Below, in pieces: positions 47,701 to 60,670 of a stretch of 64,000 nt of DNA. Under the pieces are notes generated by a model. The model ran no database searches and was not told the origin of the DNA. It saw only the letters and a program-made list of their open reading frames with translations. Each line of letters begins with the position of its first letter. Position 1 is the first letter of the stretch. Origin of the DNA: Straminergon stramineum (Eukaryota > Streptophyta > Bryopsida > Hypnales > Calliergonaceae); NCBI GenBank assembly GCA_963920665.1, contig OY987265.1, forward strand, positions 36,833,001 through 36,897,000, in the 5' to 3' direction. Made by a program: the position numbers and the translations under genes.

Positions 47701-49042
47701 AGTAAAGTTGTCTTTTGTAGTACACAAGACGAACGTGGTTGCCTCCTCTTGTAGGACCAATGGGGGAGGTTTGCCATAAAGTCAGCCATAGAAGGAGGAA
47801 CAGATCCTTTCGAGGCAACGTTGGTCTCTTTGAAGGAGACCATGATCGTCCTCCAATTCCAAGATGATTGATGCGCCCGTGTGGCCCTTTGTGGCTTTGA
47901 AGAACTCTTTCATGCATGCATCACCTACTTTGATCCACTTGACATGACTTTTGATCTTTTGTCCTTCTATTGAGTGTTTCTCCATTTTGGCAATTTAGTT
48001 AGACACCTCACTAAAGCTATCTTGGGTTTTGAGGTTGTGTGGATTGTTGTGGAGGGGTCCTTGGAGGACCCCAAGCTGCCTTCTCAATTCTACTTCGGTC
48101 GCCTTCCTGTCCTAAGCTTTCTTAATGCAAAATTGTCTATAGAACTTTGATGACCTTTTGAGTTTCCCAAAAAAAACCAAATGGGGGTTTGGGCCCCATA
48201 TTCTAGAAAGTGTTGTTTTTACCTCCATGTCTTCCCTGTAGAAATTACTCATTTGGGGGGGCAGGGAAGAGATGCAAGGTAAAGAAGACAGGAAGATGAT
48301 CTGAGTGGCAAGTCTCCCTTTGAATAGCATAATGCATGACTAGAGAAGGGCTGGCACCCCTCAGGGGAAAGGAATAGCATTTGTCCAGTTTGGCTAAGGA
48401 GTGTAGCTAGCCGATACGTCTATTGTCCCACGAAAATTTGATCCTTGCAGTTGTGAGAAAATTATCCGTTACCTCCAACGCATTGAAAAGAAGAAAGAAA
48501 ACTTGCCTTTCTCTTATTGAAATGATGCAACCATTGAGGTTGGTCTTATCTTCTTGCCTTTCTATGAAGTTCTAGTCCCCACATAGCACCCATCTAAAAT
48601 CTCTGGGCAACACAGTGAGCAAGGACTTCCATAGGGTGCATCTTTTCCTCACACTATTGGCTGCATAGACATTGAGAAAGGAAACATCAACTCCAACAAC
48701 TCCACCTAGATGAATCCATTGGGCTCTCCCACATTGAGAGTAGCTAGAATCCATAATTAGATGTGCAATGTGGGGGGCTATCCAGAGACAAACCCCACTT
48801 GTACTAGCACCCTCTTCATCAAGACCATGACCAAATCTAGGTGCAACTTTCTTCCCATGAAAGGAGGCTTGCGGCCACATCCAATTTCCAAATTTGGCCA
48901 GGTTTGGGCCTCTCAACCAATGTTCCTGTAGGCACAAAATTTCAATGTCTCGAAGGTGGAATCTAAAGTAGTTCTTGACTACATCCCGCTTGAGGGGGTT
49001 GTTAAGCCCCAATACATTTTGAATGATGGATGTGATCTTCAT
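44773..49042 (-). pseudogene. LINE ORF2 (endonuclease / reverse transcriptase), broken
   Basis: The endonuclease starts at 49042 (IIQNVLGLNN; LQEHWL with the catalytic Glu; VYAANS; a GDxN site whose x is a TAG stop at about 48572; SDHLPV near 48285 in a shifted frame). The reverse transcriptase lies at 47760-46600 (GKAPSPNGIS, PITLLNVTYKLF, DQSAFLPLG, FAKAFDTVDW, and QFVDDTSM at about 46905-46925). In the motif-A context KLHFAKAFD, the position normally Asp is His (CAC on the minus strand, 47233-47235), which should remove activity. The downstream part (46602-45478) and a CPVC...LHRFWEC zinc-binding module near 45300-45220 follow in other frames, then WIERNNFVFNARVW and WTGLQDYGRVEW near 45055-44940. 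Confidence 0.9.
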
Positions 49043-49383
49043 GACTCAAACTGCGGGTGTGGGAGTTCTGCAAAAATCACTGCTTGTCTTCAGCTAGAGC
49101 CATGCATTTTGCTTCACGACGTATCCCTTTACTGAAGCAAGATTGCTGATCATCGCCTTGATGACGCAATAGCGGCATCATTCCTACAACTTTTTTGGTT
49201 TGGAGTAAGGATGTGGGATTGAGGCGTGACTATTGATCCTCCCATCTTGATTCTGAACCATTTGAGGAAGTCGTTGTGCATGCACGCCAGGATGTTGTAT
49301 GTTGTTGGAGCATGCGGAGTTACTGTTTCCTCTTGAACCTAACTATACGAGGTAAGAATTGCCCGAAGGGGTAGGGAAAAAAC

Positions 49384-51070
49384 CTAGGTGATGTCTCCTT
49401 GGTTAGATGAGAGGGTGATTGAGGCTAAGGGAGCAGCTAATGTATTTAAGTCTATGGATCGCGAATCATTTTGAATTAGAGGATCCACATTGTCCACCAC
49501 CATATCGGAGGTCATAGGTAGGGGAAGAACTTGGCCCAAGGTTGAAGGAGCTCGGACAGCACGCCGATTGGCACCGGCAAGGCCAACCAAGTTAGTGTAG
49601 ATGCCTGCCAAAGTCAAGGGATTAGGCACCATTGTCATATCTATCCCTACCCTAAAGGATTGTACCCTTTGAGTGGCAATCTCCGTCAAGGATGATTATG
49701 GAAGCCCCTAGGAAGCCGGATTGGGACAAGCCCCCCATTGGCTAGAAGAAGCAACTCCAATTCAGGTGGGGGATTCTCTTCTACAACCCTTTCGAAATTG
49801 GTTCTACACCAAGGTTGGAGAGGCGGGCCAATTGAAGGGTAGAGATAAAGGAGGCTGGCTAAAACGCAAGACCTTCGAGCGAGAAGGTTTTGTTTTCTTT
49901 GTAACCGTCTCCCAATTAGAACTGTCTTCAGGTTGGAGGGGTCATGAGGTGCCGTTTGCGATCTGATCACCCGACCTATTTGAGGTTTTAGCGGAGGAGA
50001 TTTCCTTTCTTGTGGAACCTCTAAAACCTACCAAAATAGTGGGATTGTGTCCATCCACTGGAAGAGGAGGGGGGGCCTCCTGGGAGGGAGCTAGTAACCC
50101 CTACAATTGCTTTGTCTTTGCTCATCTTTGCCTTGTTGACCTCCAAATTGGGCCTTTCTAGGGATGGGCTGTCGCTTGGAGTAGTTTTTGCTGATGGTGC
50201 GTGCTATCAAGCATTTAGGCACTCCTTAACCAGATGGTTAGTGGTGTGGCAAAGCTTGCATCGAATGGGAAGATTGCAGTAGCCTGCTGCCATCACCACC
50301 CTCTCCTTGGTGCACTCGTTGGTGACCACCACTTGAGTCTTCCATCCTTGCCCCACTTGTAGCTCCACACAGAAACATTGATCTGTGGAGGTATTGTTGC
50401 GTTTGTCACTTCCTAGAAGCTCTCTTGGTCCACCGGCTATGTCTTTAGCTACTCCTAGGAATTCGCTTGGAATTCCTCTTAGAGTGACCCAAGTTGGTAT
50501 TTTCAAACTCATGGAATGGCTAGCATTGAAGCCCGTGGCCCAAGTCTGAAGAATGCAAGTCCCCAATTTGGACAAATGTGGAGTGAACATGAGTAGTTTC
50601 TATGTGGCCACACTCTATCTAGTGAGTACTTGGAAGAATTTGTGACCTAGGCCTCACCCCAGTCTTATCCACTCTCCTAGTTGAGTTTGTAGTTCCACAA
50701 TCCATTGAGTTATAGTAGCTTGGGTTTCCTTCCCTTCCACGAAACAGGCCACAATCGCATGTTTTTGCAGTTGCAGAGTCCTTTTTCTCACAATTTCCCG
50801 GTCTACATTGATCTCAAGAACAATATTACAAATGAGAAAGCTTGCTACACTGTGAGCGTACCCTTCGGAGAGGCGTTCCCCTGGCATGGCCCTTATAAGG
50901 TGGAATTTGGCATGCCTCCCCATGCTTACAACCGCAACAACCAACTCTGGCTCCACCAAGTCAGCCTTTCCGTTAAGCGCTCCCATTTGGACGTTGCACT
51001 CAAAGTGCAACTCTATCAAAGCATGCTTGAGTTTCTCCCGAAGTGTATCTACGTACAATTGGCCTTTCAT
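49384..51070 (-). pseudogene. LINE ORF1 (gag-like, zinc knuckle), broken
   Basis: The first part reads MKGQLYVDTLREKLKHAL from 51070. Three in-frame stops follow between 50656 and 50600. The same frame then resumes with KLLMFTPHLSKLG, WVTLRGIP and a CCHC knuckle, CKLCHTTNHLVKEC, ending near 50207. The C-terminal part lies in later frames (49970-49384). The layout, an RNA-binding domain then a knuckle, is usual for plant L1-type ORF1 proteins. Confidence 0.8.
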
Positions 51071-51380
51071 CAGAGGGGTGGCCTTTTCAATTGCACAAGC
51101 ACTTAAACCCTAAAAAAACCTTAAAAGAGATTCAAGCAAGCCTTGAAATTAAAATGTCAACCCCACTCTGGCTTGATCTTGGCTCCGTAATTGGTGCACA
51201 TGGAAAAAAATGGTAGCTAAGTACTAACATTCAAACAAAAATTGGGTGCAGATGCACAATAACATAGTGGATCAGATGATCATCCTCTAAGTGCTCGCAA
51301 CCGACGTAGGGAGCCCTCCAGAGCAACACTATGCCACCAGAACTCAACTTTGATTCGTGGGACTTTTAGTGAAGGTATTT

Positions 51381-52320
51381 TGGATTGTATGACCAATCTC
51401 TTCAAAATTAGGGAATTCTAATTGTCCTTGCTTCGACGCATGCTCCTTGCTATGGGTGCCACCCTAATACTTTGGTGGTGAAATTGATGCCAATACAAGA
51501 TCTGATAGTTCTAATGGGATTCTATTCATAACCAATTTTGAGCTTAATTAGCTCAGTGCATGATTGTGTATACTACAGTGAGGTCTTTATCGACCTTTTC
51601 GTTGGGACAAGCTTGTCGGTATCTAGAGATCATACATTTCATTCTGGGATTTGAAGGTTGCGCTCTATTTGGAGTCAACTTTGTGTGTCTACTCCTTATT
51701 GTTTTCACTGGTGAGGATTCTCAGCCCTAATCAAAGTCTTATTTATTATTGTACATTTGTGCCATTTTGATGTCCACGGATTAATATGGTAATGTTGTGA
51801 GCCTCTTACCAAATCTTGAAGGAACAGGATTATCGACAAACGAAATCTTTTGTTGATTTTTCATTTTTGAATAGTATTTCTAATCTACTAAACCTGTCTA
51901 TTTCCTTCATAACATTCTAGAAGAGTCCTTTTACAAGCTGTAGTTATACATACAAGGATTCGTTTTGGGGAACTCTAGTTCACCTCACTATCCCTTGCCA
52001 TGTTGTGCTAGTCACTTTGTTGTCAAGTGGATTGCCTGATTGGAAGGTGAGACTTTGTGTAGCATCCAACAACATGTGATATTATTGCACAAATTTACTA
52101 TTAAAGTCCATGTGATTAGTGTTTTCTTATCTACTTTGCATTCCATTGGAATAGCATGTGAATTGAGTTTTTTGGCGTGTATTTCTTAATGTGGAGATCT
52201 GGAAGGAATGATGTGCGTAGCATCCATTAACTATCAACTCTTGCGCCAATGCTTCTAGTGAAAAGATTGATGGATTCATGAATGTTCTTATTTCTTGGTC
52301 AAGTGATGCTTTTGGATACT
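51381..52320 (+). repeat. Orphan copy of the TNL 5' region (block 2)
   Basis: It matches 25500-26600 and, from 51590, the TNL1 upstream region (CGACCTTTTCGTTGGGAC, TGCCATGTTGTGCTAGTCA, GGAAGGTGAGACTTTGTG, GATCTGGAAGG). No TIR-coding exon follows; the 3-kb repeat follows instead, as in block 1. Confidence 0.7.
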
Positions 52321-55300
52321 AAAGCTCATAACAGTAGAGTGCTATTGAAGGCCATAGGTGTTTCCATTAATTGTCAAACACTTGTCCATGAATGGTGCAA
52401 ATGGAGTCCAAAATTGAGGGCATGTAGACCTCAAACTTGAACAACATGGTGCATGTAATTGAATGTCTAGGATAGCACCAAGTGTCCCACCACTCATAAC
52501 TCTACATTCTTTACACTAAAATTTTGTCTACTTCCAAATCAAATGTAGTCCCCAACCAATCATAAAATTGTGCAACAATAAATCCCAATTGACACCAATT
52601 CACTATTGGACTACTTTTCATTCTTAGAATAAGACATTCAAGGTTCCATAGTAGGGTAGTTCTTAGAACATGGGCAAAATATGGACAGGCTATATGACTA
52701 AAATGCAATTGTTTGTACAACACAAGATGGCCAATCCAAGGAACCTTCTCCAACATTTCACAACTCAAATGGAGTACAATGACCACACTTGCACAAAAGC
52801 CCCAAATTTGTGATGAAGAAGTCCATGGAATCTGCCACTTGATGAGTACCTAATCATCTTCATGATGTTCCACCTTCCTCTTTCTTCTTTTGACAACATT
52901 TCTGATTCTTCAAGGCATTGGTGCTGAGACCGGATGACCAGTTATTGTCAACATCCCACATAAAAGGATCAATAGGCTTAGACAAACATACTTAGAACAA
53001 AATCCAGATATTGATAATGTACTAAACTTTAGTTCTTCAATGCCCAAGTGTTTTTTGAATAGTTACATAGTTTTGCATCTATATGTGTATGTATATGTAT
53101 GTGTGTGTATACAAATATAACTTTTGCCTCAAATTCATCAAATTGGTTATAAAAAAAGGTTTTCTTTAAAGATTTAAGTATTATTTTGCATGAATGATAA
53201 GTTTCTTGGACAAACATCAATAACTTTGAAGGACTCTAGTCATCATCAAGAATATGAACTTCTAAGTACTTTAAGGTAAAGAATTGTCCAAAGCATCACA
53301 AAATTACTTGCAAGGGAGTACAAATGACATAACATGCAAGAATTGTTAGCATTATGAGCATCATGTACAACATGGAAATATAAATATGCATACAACAACA
53401 TTGGTTCTAAAAGCATTGCAAAAAAAGAAATTGGGGGGGTAGGTTATAGCTTACCTTGTCCTTACTTTGGATGATGGATCCTCCATTCCAAAGAACTACA
53501 AGCAAAAAAAAACCATTTTGTATTAGATGGATGACACTAAAGAATTACAATCCTAAAGTTTTGCCATATTTTGAGACCCAAAATGGCTTCAAAATACTCT
53601 TTTACGAAACAAAGCTAAAATCTTTATCCTCCTACATCTTTATCTTTAGAATCTTTATCTTTTCTTTTTTCTTAATGAATCCAACTTTTAAGTAACTTGT
53701 TTGAATATATCCTCCTAAGATATTAAATTAAAAATCTTGTTCTCTTCCTAAATTATAATTCCTAAACTTCAATTTTCAATTCCTTTCCATAGGTGAATTT
53801 TTACCTTTCAATTTCTCCATTAAAATATGTATCTTCCATAAGGAGTGCATTTTAGTCAAAATGTTGGAAAATGGGTTAAAAATACATTGAAAAAAAAATC
53901 CTATCATAATCATCTTTAAAAACATTTTTATAAATGAAAGGTGGTACATGATGAAAGCAAAACCTAAATCACTTATTACCCACATGAAATTGGGAATCAT
54001 CAACCCCAATGGTAAGAACACTCTAAAAAGAACTCATGTCTTATGCTTTTGTTTTCATATGAAAGTTTTAAAAAGTGACTTACAAAATGACATTATATGA
54101 TTCATCTCCTCTAATTTACCCACAAAATAAAAACAAATAACTTTCATCTCATTAGTCAAAATAGACTTGTTCAAAGGTTATTGTGTATGTACCAATCTAT
54201 CCAATCAAATGAAAATAACTATTTGAAACTAAGAAGAAGAATTAGACCACTTTGACATAGAAACAACAAAAATCCTTATAACTTTTGCATTGCTCCTCTC
54301 AATGAATTGAAACAAAGTTTCAAGATCCACGTTACCATAGCTTTGGTAGCACCTAATTGTCTGGCATGTGGTGGACGATATTCTCTTTGTTTGGAATCTG
54401 CTAGCAAGTTTAAATGCTACATCCACGTAAATCCATAACAAAGGATTTCAAATCAACACTTGCATACCTTATTTGACTGTGGACATGTCTCCTATATAGA
54501 GAAACCATATTTGCCTTGAGTTCAAGGAAATGGTTCTCACTCAATATGGTTGCAAAAATTAGACACCATTCACAGTAGTCCTCCTCCAACTTCACAATGG
54601 TGGATGACTACCTCTGACTTGGATTTCCATGGCAAAAAAATTAAGCCTAGAGTTCACATAAATGAAGGCAAAGTTTGCGTTCATATACGGTGGGTACTCC
54701 CCAAATCGCCCTGTGTCTAAAAGTGCCATCTACACCAAGTGAACATTTCTAAATTCAGTTATGTACCTATTTGCATAGAGCGTTTTTGGAATAAGACTTT
54801 GACTACGAATAACTTTTGCATATAATATCCAAATGAGGTGTTCTTTGGTGCATTGGAATCTCCTTTCTCTTGCCAACAAGAAAGTATAAATATCTGATCA
54901 GCCCAATAATAGTAACAATGCACAATATCAACTTTTGGCTTTTTTGGGTGTATCTACCTTATACCTATGCTGGGTTGGGCACTCATGGGGGGCTTCCACC
55001 TTGCTTTCAGGCTTATAGGAACCCAGGAGTAGGGATGGGTCTGGATAGACTCCACTTGAAGCAGGGCACCATGTAGCCTACACAACTGATACCAGCACGA
55101 AGTCAGACAACACTAGTTCTTAAAAAAACTTTAAATAATTTTGAAAATATTAATTTCTCATACATTGCATTTTCATATCTATCAGAAGCTTTTTTTCATT
55201 CCATTTGGAGTTGTTAAGTGAAATTCATGGACAATCTTGATTTCAGATGATTTTAGGCAATGAAAGCATATTTTTTGGAAAAATTACCTTGCAGAATAAA

Positions 55301-55660
55301 TTCATTTTTGAACTCAATTTTTACATTTTTTTATTTAAATCTCTTGCAATCTTGAACAATTTTACCATTGAATTTAGTATGTTTCAAATCCATGTTAAAG
55401 CTATTTATGGTTTAATTTTCCCTTCAATCTTGAACCTACTTCTACCTAACAATTTCTCAATGAGTGAAAATTAATTAAGTGTCTTGATTATTTTTTTTAG
55501 ACTTTCAATTCAACTCAATTCAATTTTTAGATTCTCAATATCATAAATTAGAAATTCAAAATCATTAGAGCAAAAATTTTAAGTTAAGAAGACTCAAAAT
55601 CAAAAAGTCTAGTCGAACAAGGTGTTTTTTGATGGAAAAAAAGACTTGTTCAAAATTTAG
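52320..55660. repeat. 3-kb repeat, copy 2
   Basis: It holds all the ordered blocks of the unit, ending with the GC-rich part GGTTGGGCACTCATGGGG to ACCAGCACGAAGTCAGACAA (54975-55110) and an AT-rich tail. It carries an inserted element at 54689-54958. A TG/TA microsatellite lies at about 53075-53112. No complete gene is seen. Confidence 0.75.
54689..54958. mobile_element. 270-bp inverted-repeat element in repeat copy 2
   Basis: GGTGGGTACTCCCCAAATCG pairs imperfectly with GGCTTTTTTGGGTGTATCTACC (right end, reverse strand). The other repeat copies read straight through (CATATATACCTATGCTAGG at about 59178 and 63828), which defines the insertion point. Confidence 0.65.
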
Positions 55661-55667
55661 AGATTAA

Positions 55668-56237
55668 CCCCTAAACATCTAGATCCATCTCCATAATTGA
55701 TGATTTGAGAAAAATCCTTATAAAGTTCAATTTGGAAGTATATTTTGGAATTGATATACAATTAAAAGTTGTAGATTTTGATTTATAGATTCCACCTATA
55801 TGGTTAGATTCACCAATGCTATCACCAATCTTTTTCTTATGAATTTTGAAAGAGAAATTCCAAAGTTCCTTCAAAATTTGATTACAAGAAAAATATAATC
55901 ATTTTTTGAGTAAAATTTGTTGGAATGGATTTGAAATGAGGTTCTCTTGATATGGTGATTTTTTGAAATTTTTGTGTTCTTCAAATCTATGACCTTATTT
56001 TGGCAAATCAAGTTTTGAACTAAAGTCAATGCAATTTGACCACTTGACATCCTTGCACATTTGTAATTTTAGAAAAATATGTACTCTAGTAAAACCAAAT
56101 CCAACCCTTAGATTGAACAACAACTTAATAACATATCTTCACAAATTAGAATAACTTTCATCCAAATAGTTAGGAGGATGAAACCACAGTTCCAATTTGT
56201 TCATCGTCCAGAAAATGGATGTTGGAGCACTTAGGGG
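55668..56237. mobile_element. TTAA-flanked element of 570 bp with an empty site in the window
   Basis: The ends are CCCCTAAACATC and GAGCACTTAGGGG, flanked by TTAA at 55664-55667 and 56238-56241. Repeat copy 3 has the uninterrupted site (TTTAGAAGTTAAAGGCAAAA at 59876-59895) with one TTAA. Its right terminus equals the left terminus of the intronic element at 1036. Confidence 0.9.
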
Positions 56238-56310
56238 TTAAAGGCTAAATTTAGCTCACACATGATGTTTGACCATTTCCCAATGGACCTAGTCCTTCAA
56301 GACTTAAGGC

Positions 56311-59300
56311 TGTCAAGCCAGCAGCCTTCGAATTCAGCAATACCTGACATTATTAGTACCATGAACTAAAGATAGCCTATAATGGATTAGTAAAATTAGT
56401 AGCATGACACTCCAAGCATTCACAATTCATAGGCCTCCTTGTACTGAAATGTGGTTGTTAGTACAATACAACAGTCCAAGGAACCTTGAGTTCACCAATC
56501 ACCACCATTTCACAACTCATATGGAGCACAATATGACCACACTTGCACAAATTAAAGCCTTAAATTCGTAATAAAGAAGTGAGAGGAAGCTACCAAATTA
56601 ATTAACTCCTAATCATCTTCATGATGCTCCACCTTGGTCTTTTTTTTTTGACAACATTTCTGATTCTTCTAGGCATTCTTGCTGAGACCCTATGACCTGT
56701 TAATTATTATGAGCATCCCACATAAAAACAATCAACAAGTATAAACGAAAGTGCTTAAAATAAAATCTAGATACTGACCAAGGACTGAACTTCAACTCTT
56801 TAGTGCCTAAGTTTTTTTCAAAGAGTTGCATAATTTTGCAAATGTACTTATACAAAGATAAACTTTGCCTTAAACTCATCAAGTTGGTTATAAAAAAAAA
56901 TGTTGTCTTTCAAAGATTCAAGTATTACTTTGGATGAATATATGGCAAGTATTTTGGACAATATATCACTAACTTTGAAGGACTTTATTCATCATCAAGA
57001 ATACAAACTTTCGATCACTTAGGGACAAAGCATTACAAGATAATTGGCAAAAAAAAAATAGAAAGTGACATAACACATAACATTGGAAGAACTACTAATA
57101 TTATGAGCATCCTATACAACATGCAAATATACATGAAATTTGATACAACATTGGATCTAAAAGCATTGTAAAAAAGAAAATTAGGGGTGGGATTATTGCC
57201 TCCCCTGCCCCCACTTTAGATGATGGATCTTGCATTCCAACCAACTATAAGCAAAAAAATCATATTGCATTAGATGGATGACACAAAAGAACTACATCCC
57301 TAAAGTTTTCAAGTATTTTGGGACCCAAGATGGCTTCAAAATATTCTTTTTCAAAACAAGGCTAAAATCATGGTCTTTTTTTATTCTTAATGTATCCAAC
57401 TTTTAATTAATTTGTTCGAAAATATCTTTCTAAGATAGTAAGGAAAAAATCTTCTTCTATTACAAGTATCTAAACTTGAATTTTCTAAACCTTCTCAAAG
57501 GTGAAGTTTTGCCTTTCACATTTGGTAGTAAAAACATGTATCTCCTATAAGTTGTGCATTATAATCAAAATGTTGGAAAATGGGTTGAGAATACATGAAA
57601 AACAAACAATACAAAAACAATTCTAATTTAATCATCTTTAAAAATATTTATATAAGCAAAAGGTGGTCCATGATGAAAGCAAAACCCGAATCACTTGTAA
57701 CTCTCACATGAAATTGAGAATCATCAATCCCAATAGTAACAACATTCTAGTAAGAAACCCCTTACCTATGTTTTTGTTTTTATATGAAAGTTGTAAAAAT
57801 TGACTTTCAAAATGACATTATCTCTTTCTTCTACTCTAATTTGTTCACCAAACAAAAACAAATATCTTTCATCTCATGAGGTAGAATAGAATGATTGGTT
57901 CAAAGGTTATCGTATAGGTGCCAATCTATTCAACCAAATGAAAATAACTATTTGAAACTAAGAAGAAGAATTAGACCACTCTGACATAGAAACAACAAAC
58001 ATCGAGTTATAACTTTTGCACTATTCCTCAAAATGAATTGAAACAAAGTTTTAAGATCCACGTTACCATAGCTTGGGTAGCAGCTGATTGGCTGGCATGT
58101 GGTGGACAATACGCCCTTGGTTTGGAATCTGCCAGCAAGATTAAATGATATATCCATCTAAATCCATAACAAAGGATTTCAAATCAACACCTGCATACCT
58201 TATTTGACTGTGTCCATGTCTCCTGTATAAGGTAGTCTGCTCTTAAAGCGACCTTTTAAGGGCTGGTTGGCCTTTTCGATGGTTCTCAGATTCACGAAAT
58301 TATTTTTTCTTATTTTTCACTTGAAGAGAAGTTGATTTGGAATCTAACCCAAGTGGTTTCATATTTTTTGGAGCATTTTTGAATTACTTATGAATTTCTA
58401 AAGAATTCTGTCATAGCTACCTATTTATGATAGTAGGCCTTACAAAACCCACAAATGCATAGTCTGAAAAAAGATATGGCTTCACCAGAAATAAGCACTG
58501 CTACACGCAAAAAGTAATAGAGAGGATTTCAAAATGTGACCTTTACTAAACTTAACTCTGAAAGGGCTAAGGCCTATTTTTTTGACAAAAATCACTTGGA
58601 AATTGTCATTTCTGCTACATTCATTCAAGAAAAAAAATTAAAATTAAAAAAATCTAACCATAGGATCTTGCACTATACTGTATGAGATCATGTGGTAAAA
58701 AATTTTATCAACTTTGACAGTACAGATTGGAAAATATTAGCATTCAAAGTTCTCAGGCAATTTCTTTTTGAATTCAGGTAAACATTTCAGAAATGGACCC
58801 ACCTTGGCTCTTATTCCATCCACTAGCAAATTATAAAGGAATATTTGACAAATGTTAAACCACTCTGACATCATTCATAAAACATTCAATGCTTAGTTGA
58901 CATATCCATTTTACAACCTCTTAATGTCAATTTCAGACCCAAGCTAGGGATAGTTTGAAGAAGAGGGTTAGAATTACAGCAGACTACTATAGAGAAACCA
59001 TATTTGCCTTGAGTTCATGGAAATGGTTCTCACTCAAAATGGTTGCAAAAATTAAACACCATTCACAATATATAGTCTTCCTTGGACTTCACAATGGTAG
59101 ATGACTACCTCTGACTCGGATTTCCATGGCAAAAATCAAGCCTACAGTTCACAGAAATGAAGGCAAAGTCTGCATCCATATATACCTATGCTAGGTTGGG
59201 TACTCATGGGGCTTCCACCTTGCTTTCAGGCTTATGGGAACTAGGAGACAGGGGTCGGTCTAGATAGACTCCACTTGAAGCAGGGCGCCATTCAACCCAC

Positions 59301-59954
59301 ACAATCGATACCAGCACGAAGTCAGACAACACCATCACTTCAAAAAACTTTAAATAATTTTTAAAAAGTTAATTTCTCATAGATTGCTTTTTTATATGTA
59401 TAGGAAGCTTTTTTTCATTCCATTTTGGAGTTGTTAACTAAAAGTCATGGACAATCTTGATTTCGGACAATATTAGGCAATGAAAGCATCTTTTTGAAAA
59501 AATACCTTCTAGGATAAATTCATTTTTGGAACTCAATTTTTACAATTTTTTGTTTAAATTTCTTGCTATCTTGAACAATTTTACCATTGAATTTAGTTTG
59601 TTTCAAATCCATGTTAAAGCTATTAACAACTTAATTTTTCCTTCAATCTTGAACCTACTTCTACCTAACAAATTTCTCAATGAGTGAAAATTAATTAAGT
59701 GCTTTTTCTTTAAATCTTTCTTTTTTAGATTTTCAACTCAATTCAATTTTTAGATTCTCAACATAATAAATTAGAAATTCAAAAGCAATAGAGCAAAAAT
59801 TTTAAGTTAAGATGATGCAAAGCCAAAAAGTTTAGTTGAGTAAGGTGTTTTTTGATGGAAAAATGGACTTGGAACTTTAGAAGTTAAAGGCAAAATTTAG
59901 CTCACACATGATGTTTGACCATTTCGCAATGAACCTAGTCCTTCAAGGTTTATG
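56311..59954. repeat. 3-kb repeat, copy 3 (tandem)
   Basis: It runs from GTCAAGCCAGCAGCCTTCG at 56311 to the same motif at 59955. It contains the standard blocks and an insertion at 58230-58988. It preserves the empty sites for elements found in copies 2 and 4. Confidence 0.75.
58230..58988. mobile_element. 759-bp element with AGTAGTCTGCT ends
   Basis: The left end AGGTAGTCTGCT and right end AGCAGACTACT are inverted repeats, flanked by ATA on both sides. Copy 2 reads CCTATATAGAGAAACC without it (about 54492-54507). The interior has no ORF. Confidence 0.75.
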
Positions 59955-60077
59955 GTTGTCAAGCCAGCAACCTTCGAATTCAACAATATGTGACATTATT
60001 AGTAGCATGAACCCAAGACAACCTATGATGGACTAGTAAAATTATTAGCATGACACTCCAAACATTCACAATTCATA

Positions 60078-60314
60078 GGTCAAGGTGAATTGACCCTCTC
60101 ACTCGTCCCCCCAAGTCATTTCAAGGGTGCAAGTAAAATAAAAGCCCCCTTATTTTGTGCTTGAAAAATTCATCTTCTACAACTCTCCTAGATAATTTGG
60201 GGTCTCTAATTGCAAATATGAATTCAAAATTTGCAAATTTTTCCATGCATGTCAAATAAAAAATTTCAGCGTTTCCCCTCAGGGATGTGTGTGTGTGTTC
60301 AGTTCACCCCAGCC
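60078..60314. mobile_element. hAT-like MITE, 237 bp, with 8-bp target duplication
   Basis: AATTCATA lies on both sides (60070-60077 and 60315-60322). The ends GGTCAAGGTGAATTGA and TTCAGTTCACCCCAGCC are imperfect inverted repeats. Copy 3 has the empty site ACAATTCATAGGCCTCC near 56430. An 8-bp duplication suits the hAT superfamily. Confidence 0.85.
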
Positions 60315-60448
60315 AATTCATAGGCCTCCTTGTACTGGAATGTGGTTGTTAGTACAGTACAGCAGTCCAAAGAACCTTCAGCAATCACCACCATTTCACA
60401 ACTCAAATGGAGCACAATATGACCACACTTGCACAATTAAAGCCTGAA

Positions 60449-60670
60449 CCCCTAAACGACAAGATGGACATTTTTTTTCCGATGAATGACAAGGAATTTT
60501 CTTGTGTAGGATAGAAGTGCAACTATTCATCCTCGGAATTAGGGGTGGAAAGGGAAGACCTTCTACAATTGTTTGACTCCCGATGAATATTTTTGGTTTT
60601 TCTAAAGTACATGATGTCACACGCTTCCAAAATGCTTGATTTCCACGGTCGCCAAACCGGCATTCAAGGG
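60449..60670. mobile_element. TTAA-type MITE (222 bp) with an empty site in copy 3
   Basis: It starts CCCCTAAACGACAAG after TGAA (a mutated TTAA, 60445-60448) and ends GGCATTCAAGGG before TTAA 60671-60674. Copy 3 reads AAAGCCTTAAATTCGTAATA (about 56534-56553) with a single TTAA. Confidence 0.85.

Larger units (their letters stand above)
44548..51367 (-). mobile_element. Full-length, broken plant LINE retrotransposon
   Basis: The 13-bp direct repeat AGTGAAGGTATTT lies at 44535-44547 and 51368-51380, giving a 6,820-bp insertion read on the minus strand. It has a zinc-knuckle ORF1 and an ORF2 with endonuclease, reverse transcriptase and C-terminal zinc domain. The 3' end (left side) has two small stem-loops (44564-44577 and 44599-44621) before a short A-rich tail. 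The empty site survives at about 25475-25510. Multiple stops and shifts make it inactive. Confidence 0.93.

Noticed and set aside
50705..51106. Plus-strand 133-codon frame at the LINE 5' end
   Set aside because: It is antisense to the LINE ORF1 frame, which has recognisable domains.
54970..55110. GC-rich segment of the 3-kb repeat as a tRNA or tRNA-derived SINE
   Set aside because: No cloverleaf and no convincing A and B boxes on either strand.
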